Shown: positions 8,923-17,115 of the stretch, in pieces
Position numbering within the stretch: the first letter of the stretch is position 1
Layout of the letters: the number at the start of each line of letters is the position of its first letter
NCBI GenBank assembly: GCA_004295085.1
Contig: SHNF01000002.1
Location: 372,001-436,000 of the forward strand
From: Planctomycetota bacterium
Lineage (GTDB): Bacteria > Planctomycetota > UBA1135
DNA: 64,000 nt
Direction of reading: 5' to 3'
The notes under the pieces: model-generated
What the model was told of the DNA's origin: nothing
The model's input: the letters and a program-made list of their open reading frames with translations, nothing else
Database searches by the model: none
Position numbers and translations under genes: made by a program

Positions 8923-9550
8923 CGTCGAGCGCCACGAGGCTGGGACGCAGGTATGGGATCTGGAACGGCTCAGCGGCCGGATCCACCGCGTCGCGATGCT
9001 CCGAGAAGCGCAGCACCAGGCGCGCGGCGGGACTGTGCCGATCTTCCAGCACGATGGACCACTTGCCGGAGGCGCTCGGCGGCAGCTCGAGGCGGTCCTC
9101 ATGCACGACGAACTCGGGTAAGTCCAGGACGACGCGCGTGCCCTCCACGTCCACCGCGTCCGATTTCAGCTCGAACACGCGATGGAATTGGTATTCCAAA
9201 GTCCCCGTCCAGTATCCGTTGTCCAGTTGTCGTGGGCGCACGTGAATGGTCAATCCGTGCTGCAAGCCGGCTGCGCTCACCTCAACCTGGCCATTGGCGA
9301 GGCGCCGGGCGTCTTGCCGGTAGGGCTCCACCTCGAAAAGGGGGATGACGCGATCTTCGCCGGGCTGCAGGACAGCCGCGCCGCGGATGTCCCGGACGCT
9401 CATCGCAGCTCCCGGAAGCGTCGAAGTCGTCACGAGATCGAGTTCGACGAGTATCCGGCTCGGCAGCGGCGACGGCTCGGCGGGCGGCGCCGACTGGCAG
9501 CTCGCGAGGGCGGCAGCCATCAGTGGGATGAAGTGTGCAACTTTGCGCAT
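8888..9550 (-). CDS. Lipoprotein of unknown function
   Basis: 220 residues. The signal ends in a lipobox (LASC), giving a lipid-anchored envelope protein, followed by a Pro-rich spacer. The rest looks beta-rich (ILVELDLVTTSTLPG, GYWTGTLEYQFHRVFEL, RLVLRFSEH) and ends with an acidic tail. No family recognised. It starts four bases after the ThuA/DUF1080 gene and its tail overlaps the dehydratase start, so it is in that operon. Confidence 0.75.
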   Translation of the reverse strand: MRKVAHFIPLMAAALASCQSAPPAEPSPLPSRILVELDLVTTSTLPGAAMSVRDIRGAAVLQPGEDRVIPLFEVEPYRQDARRLANGQVEVSAAGLQHGLTIHVRPRQLDNGYWTGTLEYQFHRVFELKSDAVDVEGTRVVLDLPEFVVHEDRLELPPSASGKWSIVLEDRHSPAARLVLRFSEHRDAVDPAAEPFQIPYLRPSLVALDDDSRDSGHPDR

Positions 9551-9554
9551 GGAC

Positions 9555-11513
9555 TCACGGCAGCGGCGTCAGCCGGATGTTGCGGAAATGGATCTCGGCG
9601 CCTTCGGACTGCAGGCAGATCTTGCCCGGGGTCTCCCAGCAGTCGGTGGCCTGGTTGAGGAGCTCGCCGTTCACCTTCAAGGTGACGGTGCCGTGGTCGA
9701 CGCTGATCTCGTACTGGTTCCACTCGCCGACCGGCTTCTCGTTCATCTTCAGCTTCTTCGTGTTGCGCCCGTTGGTGCGCGCGGCGTCGGTCTTCATCGG
9801 GTAGTCGTCGATGCACCAGAAATCGCCGGCGTTCTGGCCCATCAACTGGGCCTCGATGCTGCGCGGCCACACCTTGTCCGGACCCTGCATGCGGAACAGC
9901 ACCCCGGAATTGCCCTCCTGCTTGGTCACCGGGCTCCAGCGCCACTCCAGCTTGAGCACGAAGTTTGTGAAGTCGTCCACGGTGCGGATGTAGCCGGCCG
10001 GCTTGCCCTTGCACACGATCACGCCGTCCTGCACGCTCCACACGTCTGCCATCTTGCCGTTGTCCAGCAGGAAGTAAGTCCAGCCGGCCAGGTCCTTGCC
10101 GTTGAAGAGGGCGACCTCCTTCCCCGGCTCGAGCGGCGCCATCTCGCGCACCTTGACGTTGCGGAACCAGACGTCGTCGCCGTGATTCTGGAGGGCGAAA
10201 TGCCCCTTCGGCTTGACGCCGAAGCCGGGCCAGGCCGTGAACTTGCTCTTCTGGTACAGCGCGTCCCAGACCGGCCCGCTCAGCGGCGCGCTCAGCACTT
10301 TGACGCCGTTCAACCAGTGCTCCACGTGCGCGCCGCGCAGCACGATCTTGCCCTGGTTCCACGCGCCGGCCGGCTTCACGGTCTTGTTCGCCGGCGCCAT
10401 CAGGTCGTACAAGGCGGCCGCCGAGTGCGGGCCGTCGATTCCGCCGGCATGGCCGGCGTCGTCCAGGATCTGGTACTCGTTCCCGGTCTGCCAGGTGGTG
10501 TCGCGCTCCTCGGTGACGCGGTAGATGACGCCGCTGTTGGCGCCCTTGGCCACCTTCCACTCGAAGGCGAACTCGCAGTCCTGGAACATGGCCTCGGTCA
10601 TCAGGTCGTTGCCGCCGCCCTGCATGGCCTTCAGGCAGCCGTCCTCGATGGCCCAGCCCTGCGCAGGAAAGCCCTTGTCCTTGAAGCCGCGCCATCCGGC
10701 CCCGCTCTTGCCGTCGAACAGAAGCTTCCAGCCGGCGCGTTTCTCCTCCTCGGTGAGCGTATTTGAGCCGTCCTGGCGTGGAGGCGTGATCTGCCCGATC
10801 GCGGCCCACTCGGCGCCGCGCACGATCAGCTCGGCGAACTGCGGGTCCTGCATGGAGACGCGCGTGCCCTCGACGCCCGGCCACACGTGCCCGAGCGGTG
10901 TGTGGAACACGCGGCCGCTGCCGTAGTTGAGCACCACGACCATCGGTTCGTGGTTGCCCGTGCCGCCGGTTCCCGGGTCGGAGTAAGCGGTCGCGAGCAC
11001 GCGGTATTCCGCGCCCGGGGTGGGGACCAGGCGGTGGTACAGCTCGTCGGGATGACCACGGATCTCGAACAGCTCGCGGGTGACCGGGTGGTCGCGGTCG
11101 GTGATCGCGACGTCGAACATGTGAAAGGAGCCGTGGCCGGTGCCCTGGCGCCAGCACAAGGCCACCATCTTCTCGTACTCGGTCCAGCCCTCGAAGGCGT
11201 TGTTGGCGGCGTGCACCACCACCACGCCGGCGCCGCTGCGCACCGCGTTCAGGAAGTTGGTCTCCGCGGGCTCGCCCCAGCGCGGCCCGTTGTAGTTCAG
11301 CACGAAGACCCGGTACTGCGCCAGCGCGGCGGCATCCGCGAGCGCCACGGACGGCTGGTCCGTGGTGGACGGCCGGAACTTGCCGCTGGACTCGAGGATG
11401 GACGCCAGCCGGGGGGTGGTCCATTCCCAGTCGTGGTTGTTGGCGCCGGAAACGATCAGGGCCGGGATCGGGGCCGCCGACTGCAGGAGCGCGAGGCAAA
11501 GGGGACCGAACAT
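9555..11513 (-). CDS. ThuA-like + two DUF1080 domains, secreted carbohydrate-active protein
   Basis: 652 residues. A short signal (MFGPLCLALLQSAAPI) precedes a ThuA-like glutamine-amidotransferase-fold domain at about 18-235 (ALIVSGANNHDWEWT, VVVVHAANNAFEGW). Two DUF1080 (3-keto-disaccharide hydrolase, concanavalin-like) domains follow: the first from about 250 (WKLLFDGKSGAGWRG), the second from about 455 (LFNGKDLAGWTYFL to HFRNIRLTPLP). ThuA and DUF1080 proteins act in 3-keto-sugar breakdown, and this combination is typical of planctomycetes. ATG start with TACGAT eight bases upstream and no Shine-Dalgarno. First gene of a five-gene operon; why a dehydratase and a Rieske protein follow is unclear. 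Confidence 0.93.
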   Translation of the reverse strand: MFGPLCLALLQSAAPIPALIVSGANNHDWEWTTPRLASILESSGKFRPSTTDQPSVALADAAALAQYRVFVLNYNGPRWGEPAETNFLNAVRSGAGVVVVHAANNAFEGWTEYEKMVALCWRQGTGHGSFHMFDVAITDRDHPVTRELFEIRGHPDELYHRLVPTPGAEYRVLATAYSDPGTGGTGNHEPMVVVLNYGSGRVFHTPLGHVWPGVEGTRVSMQDPQFAELIVRGAEWAAIGQITPPRQDGSNTLTEEEKRAGWKLLFDGKSGAGWRGFKDKGFPAQGWAIEDGCLKAMQGGGNDLMTEAMFQDCEFAFEWKVAKGANSGVIYRVTEERDTTWQTGNEYQILDDAGHAGGIDGPHSAAALYDLMAPANKTVKPAGAWNQGKIVLRGAHVEHWLNGVKVLSAPLSGPVWDALYQKSKFTAWPGFGVKPKGHFALQNHGDDVWFRNVKVREMAPLEPGKEVALFNGKDLAGWTYFLLDNGKMADVWSVQDGVIVCKGKPAGYIRTVDDFTNFVLKLEWRWSPVTKQEGNSGVLFRMQGPDKVWPRSIEAQLMGQNAGDFWCIDDYPMKTDAARTNGRNTKKLKMNEKPVGEWNQYEISVDHGTVTLKVNGELLNQATDCWETPGKICLQSEGAEIHFRNIRLTPLP

Positions 11514-11539
11514 GGAGAGAGATCGTATCGTTCCGGCCC
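11514..11539. promoter_or_regulatory. 26-bp divergent promoter with two -10-like boxes
   Basis: The start codons of the ThuA/DUF1080 gene (ATG at 11513, minus) and the transporter gene (GTG at 11540, plus) are separated by 26 bases. TACGAT on the minus strand (11522-11527) and TATCGT on the plus strand (11526-11531) overlap, and each ends eight bases before its start codon. This suggests leaderless mRNAs in both directions. Confidence 0.45.
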
Positions 11540-12409
11540 GTGGACGCGCGCGCCGCCCGCCTGCAGGTGCTGGCCGCCGCCGCGCTGTTCTCCACCGGCG
11601 GCGCCGCGATCAAGGCCTGTCACCTGTCGAGCTGGCAGGTGGCGAGCTTGCGTTCCGGCATCGCCGCGGTGGCGCTGCTGCTCCTGGTGCCGCAGGCGCG
11701 CCACGGCTTCCGCTGGCGCACGCTGCCGGTGGCGCTGGCCTACGCGGCGACGCTGATCCTGTTCGTGACCGCCACCAAGCTCACGACCGCGGCGAACGCC
11801 ATCTTCCTGCAGTCCACGGCGCCGCTGTACCTGCTGCTGCTGGGGCCCTGGCTGCTGCACGAGCGCGTCCGCGCCCGCGACCTGGCCTACATGCTGGCGG
11901 TGGGCGCCGGGCTCACCCTGGTGTTCCTGGGCGACACGGGCGCGCAGGCCACGGCACCGGATCCGGGGCGCGGCAACCTGCTGGCGCTGGCCAGCGGGGT
12001 GACCTACGCGCTGGTGCTGCTCGGCTTCCGTTGGCTGGGCACGCGGCCCGACGCGGGCCCGGGCGATGCCGCGGCCGCCGCGGTGGCGGGCAACGCGCTG
12101 GCCTGGATCATCGGCCTGCCCTGGGCCTTGCCGGTCACGGAAAGCACGCCGGCCGACTGGGCCGTGCTGGCCTTCCTGGGAGTGGTGCAGATCGGCCTGG
12201 CTTACAAGTTCCTGACCGCGGGCATGCGCAGCGTGCCGGCCTTCGAAGCCTCACTGCTGGTGCTGGTGGAGCCAGTGCTGAACCCGGTCTGGACCTGGAT
12301 GGTCCATGGCGAGGTTCCCGGCCTCGGCGCGGTGGCGGGAGGAGTGGTGATCCTCGCCGCCACCGCCTTGAAGACCGGCAGCGACTTGCGCCGCGCGCCG
12401 GCCGCTTGA
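11540..12409 (+). CDS. EamA/DMT-family transporter
   Basis: 289 residues with about ten hydrophobic segments arranged as two EamA repeats. The first opens LQVLAAAALFSTGGAAIKA; the second covers GNLLALASGVTYALVLLGFRW and ends near EPVLNPVWTWMVHGEVPG, the characteristic EamA ending. These inner-membrane carriers export or import small metabolites; the substrate is unknown. GTG start at 11540. It ends seven bases before the end of the convergent RRM gene. Confidence 0.92.
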   Translation: MDARAARLQVLAAAALFSTGGAAIKACHLSSWQVASLRSGIAAVALLLLVPQARHGFRWRTLPVALAYAATLILFVTATKLTTAANAIFLQSTAPLYLLLLGPWLLHERVRARDLAYMLAVGAGLTLVFLGDTGAQATAPDPGRGNLLALASGVTYALVLLGFRWLGTRPDAGPGDAAAAAVAGNALAWIIGLPWALPVTESTPADWAVLAFLGVVQIGLAYKFLTAGMRSVPAFEASLLVLVEPVLNPVWTWMVHGEVPGLGAVAGGVVILAATALKTGSDLRRAPAA

Positions 12410-12416
12410 CGCAGGT

Positions 12417-12767
12417 CTACCAGCGGCGATCGCGCCCGCCGCCGCCTGCTCCGCCGCTGCGGCCACCGCCGCGCGGACCGCGGTCGCCGCCGCCACCACC
12501 CCCGCCGCCGCCAAAGCCACGCGGCTCGCGCGGACGGGCCTCATTGACCACCAGGGGACGGCCGCCCATGTTGAAGCCGTTGAGGGCGGTGATGGCCGCC
12601 TTGCCTTCGGCATCCATGGCCATCTCGACGAAGGCGAAACCGCGCGGACGGCCGGTCTCGCGGTCGCTGATCAGACTGACGCTCGTGACTTGTCCGTGCT
12701 GAGCGAAGAGATCCCGCACCTCGGCTTCCGTGGCGGTGAAGGGAAGATTCCCGACGTAGATGTTCAC
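12417..12767 (-). CDS. RRM RNA-binding protein with Gly/Arg-rich tail
   Basis: 116 residues. One RRM at 1-80 with RNP2 IYVGNLPF and RNP1 RGFAFVEM intact, then a disordered tail from about 85 made of glycine, arginine and aspartate (FGGGGGGGGGDRGPRGGG). This matches the bacterial RRM/Rbp family of small RNA chaperones, often cold-induced in cyanobacteria and planctomycetes. The start is the first methionine before the beta-1 strand (MNIYVGNL). A 186-base untranslated stretch separates it from the FKBP gene upstream, room for a regulated leader. Confidence 0.95.
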   Translation of the reverse strand: MNIYVGNLPFTATEAEVRDLFAQHGQVTSVSLISDRETGRPRGFAFVEMAMDAEGKAAITALNGFNMGGRPLVVNEARPREPRGFGGGGGGGGGDRGPRGGGRSGGAGGGGRDRRW

Positions 12768-12928
12768 GCTTGTTCTTCGGTTGACGCCCGATTTCCTGCT
12801 GATCCAACGACGATTCCTCGGGCAGTCATCAACGTCGGCCGAACCTAGGGGTTCTTGGAAAGCTGGTCCCGCGGGAGCAGGGCTCGCGGGGGCGGCATTA
12901 TGGCAGATTCCGGGCCTCCCGCCAGCGC

Positions 12929-12955
12929 AAAATCCAGGCCCGGTGCCCCGGGCCT
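12929..12955 (-). terminator. Intrinsic terminator after SlyD-like FKBP gene
   Basis: On the minus strand, AGGCCCG and CGGGCCT form a 7-bp stem with a 6-base loop. The stem begins inside the TAG stop codon and is followed by GGATTTTG. A clear, compact rho-independent terminator for the FKBP operon. Confidence 0.7.
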
Positions 12956-13457
12956 AGTGCCCGCCCCCGGCGGACCCGTGGATGTGGCCGTGCAGGCGCT
13001 CCTCCAGGGTGGCGTCGCGGACCCCCAGGATGGTGACCTCGAAGTGCAGCGTCTCCCCGGCCAGCGGATGGTTGGTGTCCACGGTGATGGCGTCGCCGCT
13101 CACGTCCGAGACCCAGACGTCCACGGTGCGGCCTTCGGGGTCCTCGGCCGTGAACTGCATGCCGACCTGGATGTCCAATCCGGCCGGAAAAGCGCGGCGC
13201 TCCACCACCTGGGCGCCTTCCGGGTCGTAGGCGCCGTAGCCGTCCTCGGGAGCCACCTCCACGATCACCTGCTCGCCGGGCTGGCGGCCCGCGAGCACGC
13301 GCTCCAGGCCGGCGACGATGTTGCCGGCGCCGTGCAGGTACTCGAAGGGCACACCCTCTTCCGAGCGGTCCAGGATCTCGCCGTCCGCGTCGCGCAGGGT
13401 GTACCGGATGGCGACGATCTTGCCGTCGGCGACGGCCTCACGGGTGGAATCAGGCAC
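12954..13457 (-). CDS. SlyD-like FKBP-type peptidyl-prolyl isomerase
   Basis: 167 residues. FKBP half with RYTLRDADGEILDRSEEG, EYLHGAGNIVAGLE and the insert-in-flap arrangement (PEDGYGAYDPEGAQVV) of SlyD, then NHPLAGETLHFEVTILGVR and a His-rich tail (HGHIHGSAGGGH) like the metal-binding tail of SlyD. It catalyses proline isomerisation and chaperones folding in the cytosol; the tail suggests nickel or zinc binding. The start is GTG at 13457, set by AAGGAG six to seven bases upstream; the longer upstream reading is Arg/Ser shadow. It follows the triple-FKBP gene after 16 bases, so the two form an operon. Confidence 0.93.
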   Translation of the reverse strand: MPDSTREAVADGKIVAIRYTLRDADGEILDRSEEGVPFEYLHGAGNIVAGLERVLAGRQPGEQVIVEVAPEDGYGAYDPEGAQVVERRAFPAGLDIQVGMQFTAEDPEGRTVDVWVSDVSGDAITVDTNHPLAGETLHFEVTILGVRDATLEERLHGHIHGSAGGGH

Positions 13458-13473
13458 GCAGGGCTCCTTGCCG

Positions 13474-14643
13474 CTACTTCTGGACCTGGATGAGCTGCAC
13501 CAGGAACACCAGGGTCTGGTTGGGCCCGATGACCGGCGGCGAGCCTTCCGGGCCATACGCCAGCTGCGCCGGAATGGTGAACTGATACACGGCGCCTTCC
13601 TGCATCAGCGCCAGGCCCTCGTTCCAGCCGTCGATGACCTCGCCCAGGCGGAACTCCGACGGCTCGCCACGGCCGTAGGAGGAATCGAACAGCGTGCCGT
13701 CGAGCAGCCAGCCGGCGTAGTGGACCGTCACCTTGGCGCCCCTGGCGGGCGTGGCGCCGGTCCCCGGCTGGAGCACCTCGTACTGCAGGCCGCTCGCGGT
13801 CTTCTGCAGCTTGTCCGGGGGCGACACGCGGAACGCCGGCACCGGCAGCGGCTTCACCAGGCGCTTCAGCTTCAGCTCCCACACCGTGACCGAGCCGCCA
13901 GGCAGATCCGGGCTCATGGGCCGCTCGCCGAAGGCCAGCGACGGCGGCACCTCGAAGCGGTAGTGCGCGCCGGCCTGCATGAGCGGCAGCGCTTCCCGGA
14001 AGAAAGGGATCTGCAGGTCGGACAGGCGGGCCTTGGTGGCGCCGTCGCGCATCTCGCTGCAGTCCAGCAGCTTGCCGGAGGTGTTGAACAGCGCGTACTC
14101 GAACTCGTACACGTCCTCGGGGCCGGGCGTGCCGCCCTCTCCGGCCACCAGGGCTTCGTACTTCAGTCCCGAAGCGCAGGACTTCTGCGCGTCCGGCCGG
14201 GCCGGACGGAACTGCGGCATGGCGATCACCGCCAGCAGCTCGACGTCGAAGATGAGCGTGGACTTGCCCGGGATGTCCGGCGGGAAGCCGCGCTCGCCGT
14301 AGCCCAGGGCGTACGGGATCGTGAACTTGAAGCGGGCGCCCGGAGCCATGAGCTGCAGCCCCTCGTTCCAGCCCTGGATCACCTGCCCCAGCACGAACTC
14401 GGCCGGCTCGCCGCGCTCCCGCGACGAGTCGAACATCTTGCCGCCGGGCAGCCAGCCCGTGTAATGGACCCGCACCTTGTCGCCCATCTTGGGCCGCGGC
14501 CCCGGGCCGCCGGCAGCCAGCACCGAGTACTGCAGCCCCGAGGCCGTGGTCTGGATGGTGGTGTCCGCCGGGATCGGCGGATCCTGCTTCTGCTCCTGGA
14601 CCGCCAGGGGCAGCGCGAGCATGGTCAGCGCAAGTGCGAGCAA
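13474..14643 (-). CDS. Secreted triple FKBP-type peptidyl-prolyl isomerase
   Basis: About 389 residues with three FKBP domains in a row. The first (KVRVHYTGWLPGGKMFDSS, FTIPYALGYGERGFPP) and third (KVTVHYAGWLLDGTLFDSS, QLAYGPEGSPPVIGPN) have typical active-site segments. The middle one (VYEFEYALFNTSGKLLDCS) has lost the HYTG motif and is probably structural. Export by a short signal (LALALTMLALPLAVQ) places it in the periplasm. I chose TTG at 14643 because CAGGAG lies six bases before it; an ATG at 14622 is the alternative. Upstream coding-like sequence to 14757 is shadow. Confidence 0.9.
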   Translation of the reverse strand: MLALALTMLALPLAVQEQKQDPPIPADTTIQTTASGLQYSVLAAGGPGPRPKMGDKVRVHYTGWLPGGKMFDSSRERGEPAEFVLGQVIQGWNEGLQLMAPGARFKFTIPYALGYGERGFPPDIPGKSTLIFDVELLAVIAMPQFRPARPDAQKSCASGLKYEALVAGEGGTPGPEDVYEFEYALFNTSGKLLDCSEMRDGATKARLSDLQIPFFREALPLMQAGAHYRFEVPPSLAFGERPMSPDLPGGSVTVWELKLKRLVKPLPVPAFRVSPPDKLQKTASGLQYEVLQPGTGATPARGAKVTVHYAGWLLDGTLFDSSYGRGEPSEFRLGEVIDGWNEGLALMQEGAVYQFTIPAQLAYGPEGSPPVIGPNQTLVFLVQLIQVQK

Positions 14644-14767
14644 AAGGGACTCCTGAGGGATCGGCCGGGCAAGTGTAGCGCCCGTCCCGGCGCGGGCTCC
14701 GGCCTGGAAACCATGGCGACTGGTGCCTTGCCGGCACCAAGCGCCACGATTGCGCAAGGAGCACGCA

Positions 14768-15655
14768 TCAGCGGATCACCGGCGCCGCGGACGCTTCGGC
14801 GTGATACGGCACCGGGAGCTGCAAGCGCTCGTGGATGGCGCGCAGGTGGTGGTCCAGGCCGATCTCGGCGCCGGGACGGAAACCGGGGACGGTGATCACC
14901 TGCGCCAGCACGCCGCCCAGGCCGCGGTGCGCGACGCCACGGCGGATGTACACGAGATCGCCCGCGCGCAGCGGGCAAGGTCGCAGCAGCTCCATGGCCT
15001 CGTCCGCGCGCACCTGCTCCGGCGACTCGATCCGCGCGACGTGGTCGCCGGCGAGCAGCTGCGCTCCGGCCGGCGCCGCCTGCACGAGGTACAGCTCGTC
15101 GAAGCCGCCCGCGCGCGGGTGATAGTGCGTGAACGAGTCCCAGATGCGCACGCGGTGGGCGTTGAGCCCGTGATAGACGTACGGCCCCTTCTCCGCCAGC
15201 CACGTGAGCAGGATGCGCCGGTACGCACCGGTCTCCGTGGCGCAGCCGCCGGGCGTGTCCGTGATGCCCGGATCCCAGTCGGGCCGGATGAAGGCGGGGA
15301 GCCGGCCGGGGAAGGCGTCCGGCGTACGGAACACGAGCAGTCCCACGGGCTCCGAGAGCTCCAGCGCCTCCTGCGGCCGCAGCAGCACGATGTCGCCCAC
15401 GGACAGCGCCGAGCGGGCCGCAGCCACAGCGGCGTCGGCGCAGGATCCCTCCTGGACGAAGACCACGCGCGGCTGCGTGGCGGCGGCGAGCCCGGTGGCG
15501 GCAGGCAGCCACTCGAAGTCGTACCCGGGATTGGCGCGGACGAAGGTCGCGCGCAGGCGCTCCAGCGCCGCGGCGTCGCCCAGCGGGGCGATCGTGACCG
15601 GACTGGGCGCCGCCTGGCAGGCGGCCAGCAGCAGCGCGATCCAGGCGGCGCGCAC
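14768..15655 (-). CDS. Cupin-fold lipoprotein of unknown function
   Basis: 295 residues. Short signal with lipobox (LAAC). The second half looks like a cupin: HYHPRAGGFDELYLV supplies the His/Glu metal set and RRGVAHRGLGGVLAQVITVPGF the late histidine strand. It may bind a metal and a sugar acid or act as a regulator; no reaction can be assigned. GTG start. It diverges from the Gfo/Idh gene with only 17 bases between start codons, suggesting joint control with that pathway. A 7-bp stem-loop (14721-14739) lies beyond its stop but has no T-run. Confidence 0.7.
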   Translation of the reverse strand: MRAAWIALLLAACQAAPSPVTIAPLGDAAALERLRATFVRANPGYDFEWLPAATGLAAATQPRVVFVQEGSCADAAVAAARSALSVGDIVLLRPQEALELSEPVGLLVFRTPDAFPGRLPAFIRPDWDPGITDTPGGCATETGAYRRILLTWLAEKGPYVYHGLNAHRVRIWDSFTHYHPRAGGFDELYLVQAAPAGAQLLAGDHVARIESPEQVRADEAMELLRPCPLRAGDLVYIRRGVAHRGLGGVLAQVITVPGFRPGAEIGLDHHLRAIHERLQLPVPYHAEASAAPVIR

Positions 15656-15672
15656 CGGGTTAGAGTAACTGC
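15656..15672. promoter_or_regulatory. 17-bp divergent start region with overlapping -10-like boxes
   Basis: Two GTG start codons face away from each other across 17 bases. TAGAGT (15661-15666, plus) and TACTCT (15662-15667, minus) overlap almost completely, and each ends six bases before its own start codon. There is no room for a leader or Shine-Dalgarno on either side. Confidence 0.5.
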
Positions 15673-17115
15673 GTGACTTCCCTCACGCGCCGCCGCTTCC
15701 TGCGCGGCTCCGCCGCCGCCGGCGCGGCCGTGGCCCTGGGCGCCTGCAGCAGCGCCCCGCGGCCGCGCAGCCCCAACGAGGAGGTGCGAGTGGCCGTGGC
15801 CGGCCTGCGCGGCCGCGGCCGGGACCACGTGGCCGGCTTCGCGCGCCTGCCCAACGTGCGCGTGGTGGCGCTGTGCGACGTGGATTCCGCGGTGCTCGCG
15901 CAGGCCGCCGCGCAGCTGGAGCAGCAGGGCACGCACGCGGCCGCGTACGCCGACTACCGCGCGCTGCTGGACCGCGCCGACGTGGACGCGGTCTCCATCG
16001 CGACGCCCAATCATTGGCACGCGCTGCAGGCGGTGTGGGCCTGCCAGGCCGGCAAGGACGTGTACGTGGAGAAGCCGGTCTCGCACAACGTGTGGGAGGG
16101 CCGCCAGATCGTGCACGCGGCGCGCCGGCACCGCCGCATCGTGCAGGCGGGCACGCAGTGCCGCTCCAGCGGCGCCATCCGCGACGCCTTCGCCTGGGTG
16201 CGCGAGGGGAACCTGGGACGCATCACCCTGGCGCGCGGCCTGTGCTACAAGCCGCGCCCCGGCATCGGCCGCGTGGACGGGCCGCAGGCGCCGCCCGGCA
16301 GCGTCGACTACGAGCTGTGGACCGGCCCGGCGCCGATGAAGCCGCTGCGCCGGCGCAACCTGCACTACGACTGGCACTGGGACTTCGACACCGGCAACGG
16401 CGACCTCGGCAACCAGGGCATCCACCAGATGGACCTGTGCCGCTGGGCGCTGGGCGAGAGCGCGCTGCCGCCGCGCGTGTTCAGCCTGGGCGGGCGCCTC
16501 GGCTACGAGGACGACGGCAACACGCCGAACACGCTCCTCACCTACCTCGAGTACGAGCGCGCGCCGCTGTTGTTCGAGGTGCGCGGCCTGCCGCGGGACA
16601 AGGCGGCGCAGTCCGGCGACTGGGGCCGCGGCATGGACAGCTACCGCGGCGCCCAGATCGGCGTCATCGTGCACTGCCAGGACGGCTTCCTGCGCGTCCC
16701 CGACTACTCCTCGGCCGTGGCCTGCGCCGCGGACGGAGCCGAGATCCGCAGGTGGGAGGGCGCGGACGACCACTACGCCAACTTCATCGCCGCAGTGCGC
16801 AGCCGCCGCCCGCAGGACCTGACCGCCGAGATCGAGGAAGGCCACCTCTCCAGCGCCTTGTGCCACCTCGGCAACCTGTCCTACCAGGTGGCGCGCGGCG
16901 GGCCCGCGGCGGACAGCGGCTGGCTGGCGGAAGCGCGGGACCGGATGCTGGAGCACTTGCAGCGCAACGGCGTGGATCCCGCGGCGGTCCAGCGCGGGGC
17001 CTGGCTGGACGTGGATCCGGGGCAGGAGCGGCTGGCGGCGCCAGCCGATGCCGCGGCGCAGGCCCTGCTCACGCGCGCGTACCGCGCGCCGTACGTCATG
17101 CCGGAACGCGTGTGA
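15673..17115 (+). CDS. Tat-exported Gfo/Idh/MocA-family oxidoreductase
   Basis: 480 residues. A twin-arginine signal (TRRRFLRGSAAAGAAVALG) runs up to a cysteine (GACSS), so it is exported folded with its nucleotide and possibly lipid-anchored. NAD(P)-binding fold: VAVAGLRGRGRDHVAGF, VALCDVD. The substrate-binding signature is VYVEKPVSHNVWEGRQIV with the catalytic lysine, followed by DWHWDFDTGNGDLGNQGIHQMD. These enzymes oxidise or reduce sugars and 3-keto-sugars. GTG start at 15673. It overlaps the next gene by four bases. Confidence 0.95.
   Translation: MTSLTRRRFLRGSAAAGAAVALGACSSAPRPRSPNEEVRVAVAGLRGRGRDHVAGFARLPNVRVVALCDVDSAVLAQAAAQLEQQGTHAAAYADYRALLDRADVDAVSIATPNHWHALQAVWACQAGKDVYVEKPVSHNVWEGRQIVHAARRHRRIVQAGTQCRSSGAIRDAFAWVREGNLGRITLARGLCYKPRPGIGRVDGPQAPPGSVDYELWTGPAPMKPLRRRNLHYDWHWDFDTGNGDLGNQGIHQMDLCRWALGESALPPRVFSLGGRLGYEDDGNTPNTLLTYLEYERAPLLFEVRGLPRDKAAQSGDWGRGMDSYRGAQIGVIVHCQDGFLRVPDYSSAVACAADGAEIRRWEGADDHYANFIAAVRSRRPQDLTAEIEEGHLSSALCHLGNLSYQVARGGPAADSGWLAEARDRMLEHLQRNGVDPAAVQRGAWLDVDPGQERLAAPADAAAQALLTRAYRAPYVMPERV

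Noticed and set aside
12480..12530. GC-rich repeats as CRISPR or satellite
   Set aside because: They are the codons of the Gly-rich tail of the RRM protein; no spaced repeat units.
14721..14739. TGGTGCC/GGCACCA stem-loop as a terminator
   Set aside because: Only 7 bp with no T-run and placed between two minus-strand genes; too weak for a separate call.
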